Source: Pusillimonas sp. UBA3987 (lineage in GTDB: Bacteria; Pseudomonadota; Gammaproteobacteria; Burkholderiales; Burkholderiaceae_B). From it: DNA of 36,118 nucleotides. Positions 1-8,109 of the stretch are shown piece after piece. A program made the position numbers and the translations under genes. Below the pieces are notes generated by a model. It was given only the letters and a program-made list of their open reading frames with translations. It searched no databases and was not told the origin of the DNA. Numbering within the stretch: position 1 is the stretch's first letter; each line of letters opens with the position of its first letter. The stretch lies in contig DGCD01000015.1 of assembly GCA_002384935.1 (NCBI GenBank), forward strand, positions 1-36,118, given 5' to 3'.

Positions 1-83
1 TCCCCCGTTTATGGAGTAGAGCCAATGCATCTAGAATCATGCGACCACCTTTTTAAGCGTTTGTGGGTCTAGCGTACCAAAAG

Positions 84-119
84 AAAAACCCGCAAGGGCA
101 TTTACCTTTGCGGGTTTTT
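84..119 (-). terminator. Rho-independent terminator after tRNA-Ser
   Basis: An inverted repeat pairs AAAAACCCGCAAGGG (85-99) with CCTTTGCGGGTTTTT (105-119), with one G-T wobble. It has A and T runs on both sides and so could work in both directions. It lies just downstream of the tRNA-Ser gene on the minus strand and probably ends that transcript and any read-through from lysC. Confidence 0.8.
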
Positions 120-142
120 GAAAACTGAACGCCAGAAGGCTC

Positions 143-235
143 TGGCGGAGATGGAGGGATTCGAACCCTCGATACGGGTATAAGCCGTATGCTCCCTTAG
201 CAGGGGAGTACCTTCAACCACTCGGCCACATCTCC
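143..235 (-). tRNA. tRNA-Ser (anticodon GCT)
   Basis: Read on the minus strand the gene starts GGAGATG, and its acceptor pairs with CATCTCC followed by G and an encoded CCA (143-145). The anticodon arm is CTCCC-CTGCTAA-GGGAG, so the anticodon is GCT, reading AGC/AGU serine codons. A long variable arm (ATACGG...CCGTAT) makes it a class II tRNA as expected for serine. The T arm is GAGGG-TTCGAAT-CCCTC. Length is 93 nt including CCA. It lies 64 nt after lysC on the same strand and is followed by a strong terminator. Confidence 0.95.
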
Positions 236-299
236 AGTTAAGCTCAATATTCTAACATAAGAATACGCACTTAATTAATGCCCATGGGGGCAAAATCAT

Positions 300-1577
300 T
301 TAAGTTTCATCTACCACCGGGATATCGCCGTCTTGGTCGAGACCAAAAGCCTTGTGCAAGGCACGAACGGCCAATTCCATGTATTTATCGCTGATGACCA
401 CCGACGTCTTGATTTCGCTGGTGCTGATCATTTGAATATTGATGCCCTCTTCGCTTAGCGTGCGGAACATCAGGCTGGCAATACCCACATGACTGCGCAT
501 GCCGATACCCACTACCGACACCTTGCACACTTTTTCGTCGGCTTGCACCTCGCGTGCACCAACGGCCGGCGCAACCTGATTCTTCAACACTTCAAGCGCA
601 CGCGGGAAGTCGTTGCGATTAACAGTGAAGGAAAAATCGGTGGTGCCATGAACCGACTGGTTCTGCAGGATCACGTCAACGTTAATATTGGCCGCGGCGA
701 CGGGACCAAGAATTGAGTATGCAACGCCCGGCTTATCCGGAACGGCCAACAGGGTCAGTTTGGCTTCATCACGGCTAAAGGCAATGCCCGAAACAACGGC
801 AGCTTCCATTTTCTGGTCATCCTCGAAAGTAATTAGAGTGCCTGAATTCATTTCCTCTTCAAGCGGCATCAGGGGATCGGTAAGCGACGACAGTACGCGC
901 ACCGGAATGCGGTACTTGCCGGCAAACTCAACTGAGCGAATTTGCAGCACCTTGGAGCCCAGCGACGCCATTTCCAGCATTTCTTCGAAAGAAATAACGT
1001 TCAAACGACGCGCCTGGGATACGACACGCGGGTCGGTTGTGTACACACCATCGACATCGGTGTAGATAAGACATTCTTCAGCACCAATGGCTGCGGCAAT
1101 GGCCACGGCAGAGGTATCGGACCCGCCGCGGCCCAGGGTCGTGATGTGACCTTCGTCGTTGATGCCTTGAAAGCCGGTTACCACAACCACACGGCCCTCG
1201 GCCAGATCACCCTTGATGCGGGCATCATCGATGGAGGTAATACGCGCTTTGGTGTAGGCAGCGTCGGTTTTTACCGGAACCTGCCAGCCTGTGTAACTGC
1301 GAGCCGGCACACCTTGCGCCATTAAAGCCATGGCCAGCAGTGCGCTGCTGGCCTGCTCGCCGGTTGACGCAAGCATGTCTTGCTCACGCTCATTGGGCTG
1401 CGGGGAAATTTCTTTGGCCAAGCCAAGCAAACGGTTGGTTTCGCCCGACATTGCCGAAGGCACTACCACCACCTGGTGCCCTGCTGCATGCCACTTGGCC
1501 ACGCGCTTGGCTACGTTCTGGATGCGCTCAACCGAGCCCATCGAAGTACCACCATATTTATGAACTATCAGGGACAT
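300..1577 (-). CDS. lysC: Aspartate kinase
   Basis: Aspartokinase phosphorylates L-aspartate with ATP, the first step to lysine, threonine, methionine and diaminopimelate, in the cytoplasm. The 425-aa product begins with the family motif KYGGTS (residues 7-12) and has the amino-acid kinase domain over about residues 1-250, including GRGGSDTSAVA and the YTDVDGVYTTDPR segment. Two ACT-type regulatory regions follow (about 265-340 and 350-415), as in feedback-inhibited monofunctional aspartokinases. The start is supported by an AGAGG ribosome-binding site 5 nt upstream. It is the last protein gene of the minus-strand run cysS-alkA-accA-tilS-lysC, 65 nt after tilS. The length is normal and nothing is missing. 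Confidence 0.96.
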   Translation of the reverse strand: MSLIVHKYGGTSMGSVERIQNVAKRVAKWHAAGHQVVVVPSAMSGETNRLLGLAKEISPQPNEREQDMLASTGEQASSALLAMALMAQGVPARSYTGWQVPVKTDAAYTKARITSIDDARIKGDLAEGRVVVVTGFQGINDEGHITTLGRGGSDTSAVAIAAAIGAEECLIYTDVDGVYTTDPRVVSQARRLNVISFEEMLEMASLGSKVLQIRSVEFAGKYRIPVRVLSSLTDPLMPLEEEMNSGTLITFEDDQKMEAAVVSGIAFSRDEAKLTLLAVPDKPGVAYSILGPVAAANINVDVILQNQSVHGTTDFSFTVNRNDFPRALEVLKNQVAPAVGAREVQADEKVCKVSVVGIGMRSHVGIASLMFRTLSEEGINIQMISTSEIKTSVVISDKYMELAVRALHKAFGLDQDGDIPVVDET

Positions 1578-1642
1578 CTTTTCCTCTGAATTGAGTGTGT
1601 GTTGTCGTTATCGCCCGACAAATAAAACCATCAATTGTAACA

Positions 1643-2659
1643 TCAGCGCACTATTTTGCCGACCCCCAGCAGGTTCACCCGCCCTTTTTCACAGCTGATA
1701 ATATGGTTCGCATGGTGCAGACGCATCTGACGATCATGCCCCAAAGCATGCAAATTGCGCAACTGTTTAATCAGCTCGTGCAGCCGCGCTTCCGAGGGCA
1801 TGGGCAAGCCATGAAAATCCAGCCAATAGCGCAAAACATGCGTCTGACGGGCCGGGCTCAGGGTGCGCCAGCGGGCCAATGAAAAACTGGTTTTATCGCC
1901 CGAAGGCGCCAGTGTCTCGAAATCGCCCAGCGCCACTTCCTGAAGAATTTCACGTGCCTCGGCACTTTGGCGCGCATGGCGCACGACATTGCCTCGCCAC
2001 GCCGGCCAGCGGTCATCAAGCTCGGGAACCAAACGGCCGCGCAGCGCACTGCGGGTATATTGATCCTGCTGATTGCTGGGGTCGGCAACCGGATACCACC
2101 CCGTTTGCCCCGCATAATCATCGGCAAGCGCCTCAAGCTTTTTGCGCGGCACATCGAGCCACGGGCGAACCAGATACAAATGATTGCGTATCGAGACAGG
2201 CGACATGGCTGCCAGACCATGCGGCCCAGCCCCGCGAAGCAAACGCAGCAGGACAGTTTCCGCCTGGTCATTCTGATGATGGCCCAGCAACATGTGTGAC
2301 ACCTGCACTTTCCCGGCAAGCTGTGCCAGCGCGTGGTATCGGCCCTCGCGGGCCGCCGCTTCCATGCCTTTTCCGTTCTTTGGGTCAATGTTGATGCGAA
2401 CACTGTGACATGGCACCCGAAGCTGATGCGCCAGGTCGTGTACACGGTGCTGCCATTGATCTGCGTCAACCTGCAGCCCGTGATGCACATGAAACATATG
2501 CAGGGTGATGCGATGCGCGCGCGCCCATTCGCAGGCAAGCACCGCCAGCATGGATGAGTCGATGCCACCACTAACGGCCACGCCCAACTGGCCGTGTAGC
2601 GCAGGCGCTTGAGCCAGGGCTTGCGTTATGCGGTTGGTGAGGCCCGGATCAGCAGACAT
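1643..2659 (-). CDS. tilS: tRNA(Ile)-lysidine synthase
   Basis: TilS converts C34 of the AUA-reading tRNA-Ile(CAU) to lysidine, using ATP and lysine. The 338-aa protein has the N-type PP-loop SGGIDS at residues 30-35, then LLGHHQNDQAETVLLRLLRGAG, the conserved tRNA-lysidine synthase core. The C-terminal part (about 240-338) is shorter than in the roughly 430-aa E. coli enzyme, as is usual in many betaproteobacteria. It lies 21 nt after accA on the same strand. No strong Shine-Dalgarno site is visible, which suggests translational coupling or leadered read-through. Confidence 0.93.
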   Translation of the reverse strand: MSADPGLTNRITQALAQAPALHGQLGVAVSGGIDSSMLAVLACEWARAHRITLHMFHVHHGLQVDADQWQHRVHDLAHQLRVPCHSVRINIDPKNGKGMEAAAREGRYHALAQLAGKVQVSHMLLGHHQNDQAETVLLRLLRGAGPHGLAAMSPVSIRNHLYLVRPWLDVPRKKLEALADDYAGQTGWYPVADPSNQQDQYTRSALRGRLVPELDDRWPAWRGNVVRHARQSAEAREILQEVALGDFETLAPSGDKTSFSLARWRTLSPARQTHVLRYWLDFHGLPMPSEARLHELIKQLRNLHALGHDRQMRLHHANHIISCEKGRVNLLGVGKIVR

Positions 2660-2680
2660 CGTACACTGGCGCGCAACTGC

Positions 2681-3646
2681 TTAAGCACGCGCCTCTTGGT
2701 AACGACCATAGGACATCAGGCGCTGCAGGCGATGTTCAAGCATTTGTTCGGTTGTCATGTTGGACACCTGACGATAAGCATCGGCCAATGCGCGCCCCAG
2801 ACTGCGCGCCATGACAACCGGGTCACGGTGAGCGCCACCAATCGGCTCATCAACCACCTGATCAATCAGGCCCAGCTCTTTGAGGCGAGGGGCCGTAATG
2901 GCCAGTGCTTCGGCCGCCGTTGGCGCCTTATCGGCACTACGCCACAAAATGGAAGCACAGCCTTCAGGGGAAATAACCGCGTAAGTGGCGTACTGCAACA
3001 TCATGACAGCGTCACCCACTGCAATGGCCAGGGCGCCGCCCGAACCGCCTTCGCCAATAATAGTCGTAATAATGGGTACCCGTAACTCCGCCATGGCATA
3101 CAGGTTGTGCCCGATTGCTTCAGACTGCCCCCGCTCTTCCGCCCCGATACCAGGATAGGCGCCGGGCGTATCCACGAACGTAAACACCGGCAGACGGAAT
3201 TTTTCCGCCAGGCGCATCAGGCGCATTGCCTTGCGATACCCTTCCGGGCGCGGCATGCCAAAGTTACGCATTGAGCGCTCTTTGGTATCGCGCCCTTTTT
3301 GATGACCAATCACCATGCACGGCGTTCCATTGAAGCGCGCCAGCCCACCCACAATCGATTGGTCGTCTGCATACATGCGATCGCCATGAAGCTCATGGAA
3401 ATCGGTGAAAAGCTCGCGGATGTAGTCAAAGGTGTAGGGCCGCTGCGGATGGCGGGCCACAAGCGCGGTTTGCCAGGGCGTGAGCTTGGCGTAGATGCTT
3501 TTTGCCAGGGTCTGGCTTTTCTGTTGCAGGCGTCCGACCTCGTCCGAAATATCCACGGCTGAATCGGCCTGCACGTAGCGCAATTGCTCGATCTTTTGCT
3601 CCAGCTCGGCCAGAGGCTGTTCAAATTCGAGAAAGGTATTTCGCAT
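2681..3646 (-). CDS. accA: Acetyl-CoA carboxylase carboxyltransferase subunit alpha
   Basis: This is the alpha half of the carboxyltransferase that, with AccD, moves the carboxyl group from biotin to acetyl-CoA to give malonyl-CoA for fatty-acid synthesis. The 321-aa length is typical. The N-terminal helical region (FLEFEQPLAELEQKIEQL) is followed by the crotonase-like carboxyltransferase domain, with FVDTPGAYPGIGAEERGQSEAI and GEGGSGGALAIAVGD. It sits between alkA and tilS in the minus-strand run with gaps of 32 and 21 nt. The accA-tilS-lysC order is common in Burkholderiales. Confidence 0.96.
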   Translation of the reverse strand: MRNTFLEFEQPLAELEQKIEQLRYVQADSAVDISDEVGRLQQKSQTLAKSIYAKLTPWQTALVARHPQRPYTFDYIRELFTDFHELHGDRMYADDQSIVGGLARFNGTPCMVIGHQKGRDTKERSMRNFGMPRPEGYRKAMRLMRLAEKFRLPVFTFVDTPGAYPGIGAEERGQSEAIGHNLYAMAELRVPIITTIIGEGGSGGALAIAVGDAVMMLQYATYAVISPEGCASILWRSADKAPTAAEALAITAPRLKELGLIDQVVDEPIGGAHRDPVVMARSLGRALADAYRQVSNMTTEQMLEHRLQRLMSYGRYQEARA

Positions 3647-3678
3647 AAGTACTTGTTTTCCAATTTGGTTTTACGACT

Positions 3679-4326
3679 TTAGTGCGACTGGGCACCGGAA
3701 TCAAGGCTGCGCCACATATACCATGTTGCAACCGTACGCCAGGGCGCCCACGCCTGCGCCACCTCGCGTGCCTCAAAACGCGAAACAGGCTCACCACTAA
3801 AGTAGTGTAAAGAAATTGCCTTAATCAAACCAGCATCGTCCAGCGGCAATACATCGGGTCGCTGCAGGTTGAAAATCAAAAACATCTCGGCCGTCCAGCG
3901 CCCCACGCCACGGATACTGCACAAAGAGGAGATCACCTCTTCATCGTTCATGCCGGACCATGCTGCGGGGCGGACTTTCCGTTCGGCAAAGCACGTTGCC
4001 AGGTCGGATACATATTCCGCCTTGCGCCGCGACAGGCCTACACCGCGCAATGCTTCAAGGTCGTGCTTCATGACGGCGGCAGGCGACGGACGACGGCCGC
4101 ATAAACCGGTAAACCGCCCCCAGATCGTATCTGCAGCCTTGGTGGACACTTGCTGACTGATAATCGCCCTGGCCAGTGTCATGAATGGCGGAAACGGCGG
4201 TTTTAAACTATCGCTTTGATAAACAGGAATGATTTTACGGAGAATACGGTCACGTCGCATGAGTTGCTTCGATGCCTCATCCCAGAATTCCGGTTTATGT
4301 GCAGGTACTTCCAATTGATCGGACAT
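3679..4326 (-). CDS. alkA: DNA-3-methyladenine glycosylase II (HhH-GPD family)
   Basis: This is a base-excision repair glycosylase that removes alkylated purines. The 215-aa protein has a helix-hairpin-helix (LCSIRGVGRWTAEMFLIF, about residues 135-152), with the catalytic aspartate at D164 in PLDDAGL. It lacks the extra N-terminal domain of E. coli AlkA and so resembles the shorter Mag/AlkA-type enzymes. It lies between cysS and accA (gaps 21 and 32 nt), an arrangement known from related betaproteobacteria. The alkA symbol is by family, since substrate range cannot be read from sequence. Confidence 0.9.
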   Translation of the reverse strand: MSDQLEVPAHKPEFWDEASKQLMRRDRILRKIIPVYQSDSLKPPFPPFMTLARAIISQQVSTKAADTIWGRFTGLCGRRPSPAAVMKHDLEALRGVGLSRRKAEYVSDLATCFAERKVRPAAWSGMNDEEVISSLCSIRGVGRWTAEMFLIFNLQRPDVLPLDDAGLIKAISLHYFSGEPVSRFEAREVAQAWAPWRTVATWYMWRSLDSGAQSH

Positions 4327-4347
4327 AAAGTTGTTCAGTTGCCTATT

Positions 4348-5796
4348 CTACGCCCGCCGCCACTGAGTGACACCGCCCGGTTTATCTTCAAGTTCAATCC
4401 CGGCCCGGCGCAGTTGTTCACGAATCGCATCGGCACGGGCAAAGTCACGCGTTTTTTTGGCTGCGGCGCGCTCCTCAACCAGCGCATCAATGTGCGAATC
4501 ATCAAATGTTTCCGACGCTTCAACCTGCCCGACATAGCGACTCGAACTGCGAGCATAAACCGCCGGGTCGACCTGCAGCAGGCCCAGCACGGCGCCCAGG
4601 GCCTTTAGCAAACCCGCTGCGCGGGAAGAGCCGGTGCGATTAACTTCACCTGCCAGCTCGAATAGCGCCGCCACCGCACCGGACGTATTGAAATCATCGT
4701 TCATTGCATCGCGAAATCCCGCCACTTCGGGCAACGACCAATCAACCTGTACCGCTTCGGGTTCGACATTCGACAAGGTTTGATACAGCCGGTCGAGCGC
4801 GTTTTGCGCATCGCGCAGATTATCCGGCGTGTAATTCTGAATGCTGCGGTAATGATTGCGCACGATAAAAAAGCGCAGCATTTCGGCTTCGCGCGCATTG
4901 GTCTGGTACTGCGCGCTGTCTTCGTGCGTGGTGCCGGGAACAGCAATAGTGTCGCGAATCGTACGGAAATTGCCCAATGACTTCGACATTTTGTCTGCAT
5001 CCACCATCAGGGGGCCGCAATGCATCCAGATGTTAGCCAACTGCGTATCAAATGCCCCTTCAGACTGGGCAATCTCATTTTCATGATGCGGAAATTTCAG
5101 GTCGGGCCCGCCGCCATGAATATCCAGCGGAATACCCAGCAAGGCGCGACTCATGGCCGAACACTCAATATGCCATCCCGGACGCCCCAGGCCGTAAGCG
5201 GACGGCCACTTCGATTCTTCCGGCTCATCTGGCTTGGCCGACTTCCACAGCACGAAATCCAGTGGATCACGTTTGTCGGAGTCGACAGCAACCCGTTCAC
5301 CGGCCCGCAAATCGTCGAGCGACTTGCCCGACAACTTGCCGTAATCCTTGAAACTGCGCACGGCGTAATTTACGTCGCCACTGCCCGCGCGATAGGCAAG
5401 ACCCTTGCCTTCAAGGCGGCCGATAATATCAAGCATGGCTCCCACATGCTCGGTGGCCAGGGGCTCGGCATCGGGCGGTTGCACGCCCAGGGCCGCTTCA
5501 TCGGCGTGCATGGCGTCAATGAAATAAGACGTCACCTCGCCCAGGCGTTGACCGGTCTGCACCGCTTTGCGAATAATCTTGTCATCGATATCGGTAATAT
5601 TGCGTACATAATGTACGTCGTACCCCGTCACACGCAACCAACGTTGAATGACGTCGAAACTGACCAGCATACGGGCATGCCCGAGATGGCAATAATCATA
5701 AACGGTCATGCCGCATACATACATGCGAACTCGACCTGGTTCGACAGGTTGGAAAGGCTCTTTACGCCGGGAAAGGGTGTTATAAATGTGCAGCAT
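4348..5796 (-). CDS. cysS: Cysteine--tRNA ligase
   Basis: This class I aminoacyl-tRNA synthetase charges tRNA-Cys. I place the start at 5796 (protein begins MLHIYNT, the usual family start) rather than at an upstream in-frame ATG at 5865, giving 482 aa. The HIGH-type motif is HLGH at residues 37-40 and KMSKS is at 269-273. The zinc ligands match the E. coli pattern: C28, C212, H237 and E241. It is the first gene of the minus-strand run ending in lysC and is divergent from the TPR gene; the 117-nt gap at 5797-5913 must hold both promoters. Confidence 0.95.
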   Translation of the reverse strand: MLHIYNTLSRRKEPFQPVEPGRVRMYVCGMTVYDYCHLGHARMLVSFDVIQRWLRVTGYDVHYVRNITDIDDKIIRKAVQTGQRLGEVTSYFIDAMHADEAALGVQPPDAEPLATEHVGAMLDIIGRLEGKGLAYRAGSGDVNYAVRSFKDYGKLSGKSLDDLRAGERVAVDSDKRDPLDFVLWKSAKPDEPEESKWPSAYGLGRPGWHIECSAMSRALLGIPLDIHGGGPDLKFPHHENEIAQSEGAFDTQLANIWMHCGPLMVDADKMSKSLGNFRTIRDTIAVPGTTHEDSAQYQTNAREAEMLRFFIVRNHYRSIQNYTPDNLRDAQNALDRLYQTLSNVEPEAVQVDWSLPEVAGFRDAMNDDFNTSGAVAALFELAGEVNRTGSSRAAGLLKALGAVLGLLQVDPAVYARSSSRYVGQVEASETFDDSHIDALVEERAAAKKTRDFARADAIREQLRRAGIELEDKPGGVTQWRRA

Positions 5797-5913
5797 CTGC
5801 GCTATGGCTCGCGTTTGAGATTCAAGCAAGGCTAAAATGGCGGTCGATAAGTATAGCAATTCCACATGGAGCCGGCTTTTATTGCCGGATACCTTTTTTC
5901 ACAGGACACATCA

Positions 5914-6570
5914 GTGCGTCAATTTATGGGTCGAATTTGTTTCTCTGTCATGCTTGCCCTATTCGCCTTCGCGGCGCCCACCCAAGCCATTGCCCAAACC
6001 GGCGATACGGATGAAAAACTTTTCAATGACGCGCCGGCACCCGATAAAGGCTGGCAGGGTCTGGCCAACGTTCTCGAGGCGCTCTCACCAGGCGTGGACA
6101 CTTCCTTGCCGCTTACGCCGTCTCAAATTACCGACCGTATCGAACAAATGATTAACCAGGGCAAGGCACAAGAAGCGCTGGTCATTATCGAAAAACGCGA
6201 GGCTCAGCGCGCAGCGTCACAGAGTTTGGGCGAGGATGTACAACTTACATTTCTTCACGCCCGGGCCCTTGCCGCCACGGGCCGTGAAAACGAAGCCGAA
6301 CAAATCTATCGCGACATGACAATCACCTACCCGGAGCTGCCCGAGCCGTGGAACAACCTGGCTTCGATCTATATCAAGCAAAAGCAGCTTGATCGGGCCT
6401 ACGACGCACTCACCATGGCACTGTCGGCGTTTCCGGAATATGCCTTGGCCCGATACAATCTGGGTCAGGTTCAGCTTATGCAAGCCTACGAGTCCTTCAC
6501 CCAGGCGGGGCAATCGGGTATTGCAGACGCCGTGCAAAAAGCACAGGAAGTACAAAACATCCTGGACTAA
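5914..6570 (+). CDS. Secreted tetratricopeptide-repeat protein
   Basis: The protein probably acts in the periplasm or at the membrane as a protein-protein interaction scaffold; its specific role is unknown. I choose the GTG at 5914 because AGGA lies 7 nt upstream and the product begins with a clean signal peptide (hydrophobic SVMLALFAFAAP, likely cut after TQAIAQ). The 218-aa product has helical repeats from about residue 75 to 200, with TPR signatures LHARALAATGRENEAEQIY and PWNNLASIYIKQKQLDRAY followed by ALARYNLGQVQL. It stands upstream of the cyclophilin gene and lpxH on the same strand. In related genomes a TPR gene commonly sits between cysS and the cyclophilin genes. Confidence 0.85.
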   Translation: MRQFMGRICFSVMLALFAFAAPTQAIAQTGDTDEKLFNDAPAPDKGWQGLANVLEALSPGVDTSLPLTPSQITDRIEQMINQGKAQEALVIIEKREAQRAASQSLGEDVQLTFLHARALAATGRENEAEQIYRDMTITYPELPEPWNNLASIYIKQKQLDRAYDALTMALSAFPEYALARYNLGQVQLMQAYESFTQAGQSGIADAVQKAQEVQNILD

Positions 6571-6599
6571 ACACGCAAGGTTGCCCCCGGCTTTGCCAG

Positions 6600-6635
6600 G
6601 CATAGCCCGCCAGCTCGATTACAGGCGGGCTATGC
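6600..6635 (+). terminator. Strong hairpin downstream of the TPR gene
   Basis: A perfect 12-bp inverted repeat, GCATAGCCCGCC (6600-6611) and GGCGGGCTATGC (6624-6635), has a 12-nt loop 30 nt after the TPR stop codon. There is no U tract directly after it; the nearest T run is at about 6653. It may be a weak terminator, an mRNA-stabilising stem, or a processing site. Confidence 0.5.
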
Positions 6636-6677
6636 AGCAACCACCCCTGATCTCTTTTTTTGCCTCCTTTTGCCGCC

Positions 6678-6803
6678 ATGATGCAACTTACAAAAAACAC
6701 TTTTCGCACCGCATTCTTTCTTCTGTTCCTACTGGCTATTGCCACATTCCTGAGTAGCGCGAACGCTGCCAATTCCAATAATCATTCAACACAAGGTGAG
6801 TCC
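6678..6803 (+). other. In-frame signal-peptide-like extension upstream of ppiB
   Basis: The reading frame of the cyclophilin stays open upstream to ATG codons at 6678 and 6681. The extra 42 residues form a convincing Sec signal peptide: a basic start (QLTKNTFR), a hydrophobic core (TAFFLLFLLAIATFL), and a likely cleavage site SANA-A, followed by a short polar linker. Related bacteria often carry a periplasmic ppiA next to a cytoplasmic ppiB. This looks like the start of such a ppiA fused by deletion to ppiB, or a real start giving an exported form. The ribosome-binding site in front of 6678 is poor (pyrimidine-rich), which speaks against strong use. Confidence 0.55.
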
Positions 6804-7313
6804 ATGAGCAACCAACCCCAAGTTCGCATGCAAACCAATCACGGTGACATGCTGATTCAGCTGAACGCCGAAAAGGCCCCCAAAACAGTCGAGAACTTCC
6901 TGACGTACGTTCGTGAAGGGTTTTACGACGGTACCGTTTTCCATCGCGTCATCAACAACTTCATGATCCAGGGCGGCGGGTTTGAAGCCGGCATGAAACA
7001 AAAAGACACGCACGAACCGATTGAAAACGAAGCCGACAACGGCCTGAAAAACAATCGCTACACGCTGGCAATGGCGCGCACCAACGATCCGCACTCGGCC
7101 ACCGCACAGTTTTTCATCAATGTTTCGGACAACGACTTCCTGAACTTCACTGCACCCACCAGCAACGGCTGGGGCTATGCAGTGTTCGGCGAAGTCATCG
7201 AGGGTACCGAAGTCGTTGAAAAGATCAAGAACGTCAGCACCGGTAGCAAAGGCTTCCATCAAGACGTGCCTGTCGAAGATGTCATCATCGAAAAAGCTGT
7301 TGTTGTCGAATAA
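6804..7313 (+). CDS. ppiB: Peptidyl-prolyl cis-trans isomerase, cyclophilin type
   Basis: Cyclophilins catalyse cis-trans isomerisation of peptide bonds before proline, helping protein folding. From the ATG at 6804 the 169-aa product begins MSNQPQV and contains the family motifs FHRVINNFMIQGGG, the ANDPHSATAQFFIN-like segment (SATAQFFINVSDN), and GYAVFGEVIEG. AAGGTGAG just upstream of 6804 is a good ribosome-binding site, so I take the cytoplasmic PpiB-type start. The frame also extends upstream through a signal peptide (see the separate entry), so a longer 212-aa exported form from 6678 is the alternative. It overlaps the start of lpxH by 35 nt. Confidence 0.9.
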   Translation: MSNQPQVRMQTNHGDMLIQLNAEKAPKTVENFLTYVREGFYDGTVFHRVINNFMIQGGGFEAGMKQKDTHEPIENEADNGLKNNRYTLAMARTNDPHSATAQFFINVSDNDFLNFTAPTSNGWGYAVFGEVIEGTEVVEKIKNVSTGSKGFHQDVPVEDVIIEKAVVVE

Positions 7314-8106
7314 GCTGCAACTGACCGGTACTGTCTGGCTGGCCTCGGATATTCATCTGGGGCCCGACACACCCCGAACCTGGGCTCAATTTTCGGCTTT
7401 TCTTCAGCGCGCCGGTAATGAAGCAGACGCCTTGATTATCGGTGGCGATTTGTTTGATGCCTGGGTGGGCGACGACGTTGCGCTCAAGGCGCCACCTGAA
7501 TGGCTGGCCCAGGCGTTGGCCCAACTGGCCGACACAGGCAAAAGAACACAGTTGTATGTGGCGCGCGGCAACCGCGATTTCCTCATTGGCGAAAAACTGT
7601 GTCACCGCATTCACGCAACGCTGCTGCCCGAGCCGGCACTCATTCATACCGATTATGGGGCGATACTTTTCACCCATGGTGATGAGCTGTGCACCGACGA
7701 CCGGGCTTATCAGCGCTTTAGAAGCATCGTGCGCAACCCGGTTGTGCAAAAGCTCTTCTTCTCGCTCGGTACCGACCTGCGTGAGCGCATAGCACGCATG
7801 GCGCGCCGACGCAGCATGCAGGCAAACAAGACAAAGCGTGCTGAAATCATGAACGTGAATGCCGGGGCGGTGAAGGATATGTTCATGAACTACGACATCA
7901 AGACCCTGGTGCACGGCCACACCCACCGTCCTGCCATTCGCGTATTCGACCTGGGCCAAAGCGGTGTCCTGCGGCATGTAGTCTTACCCGACTGGGACTA
8001 CGACCACAGCGAGAGCCCCCGGGGAGGCTGGTTGCACATTGCGACCGACACACTGCGGCTTGTCAGTACAACCGACCACGACTTTCCGATCTTTGAGCGC
8101 CCCTGA
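7279..8106 (+). CDS. lpxH: UDP-2,3-diacylglucosamine diphosphatase
   Basis: LpxH hydrolyses UDP-2,3-diacylglucosamine to lipid X plus UMP in lipid A synthesis, at the inner face of the inner membrane. The metallophosphoesterase motifs appear in order: SDIHLG (near residues 23-28), GGDLFD, GNRD, THGDELC and HGHTHRP. From ATG 7279 the protein has 275 aa, somewhat longer than usual (about 240-260), and the gene starts inside ppiB. A TTG near 7300 is a possible alternative start, since conserved sequence begins only at TVWLASDIHLG. The ppiB-lpxH pairing is common in Burkholderiales. It ends 3 bp from the convergent uppP stop. Confidence 0.93.
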   Translation: MSSSKKLLLSNKLQLTGTVWLASDIHLGPDTPRTWAQFSAFLQRAGNEADALIIGGDLFDAWVGDDVALKAPPEWLAQALAQLADTGKRTQLYVARGNRDFLIGEKLCHRIHATLLPEPALIHTDYGAILFTHGDELCTDDRAYQRFRSIVRNPVVQKLFFSLGTDLRERIARMARRRSMQANKTKRAEIMNVNAGAVKDMFMNYDIKTLVHGHTHRPAIRVFDLGQSGVLRHVVLPDWDYDHSESPRGGWLHIATDTLRLVSTTDHDFPIFERP

Positions 8107-8109
8107 ACC

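Noticed and set aside
5020..5835. Long open frame of 271 codons opposite cysS
   Set aside because: It is antisense to a fully conserved gene, has no recognisable domain or ribosome-binding site, and its composition mirrors the codon pattern of cysS.
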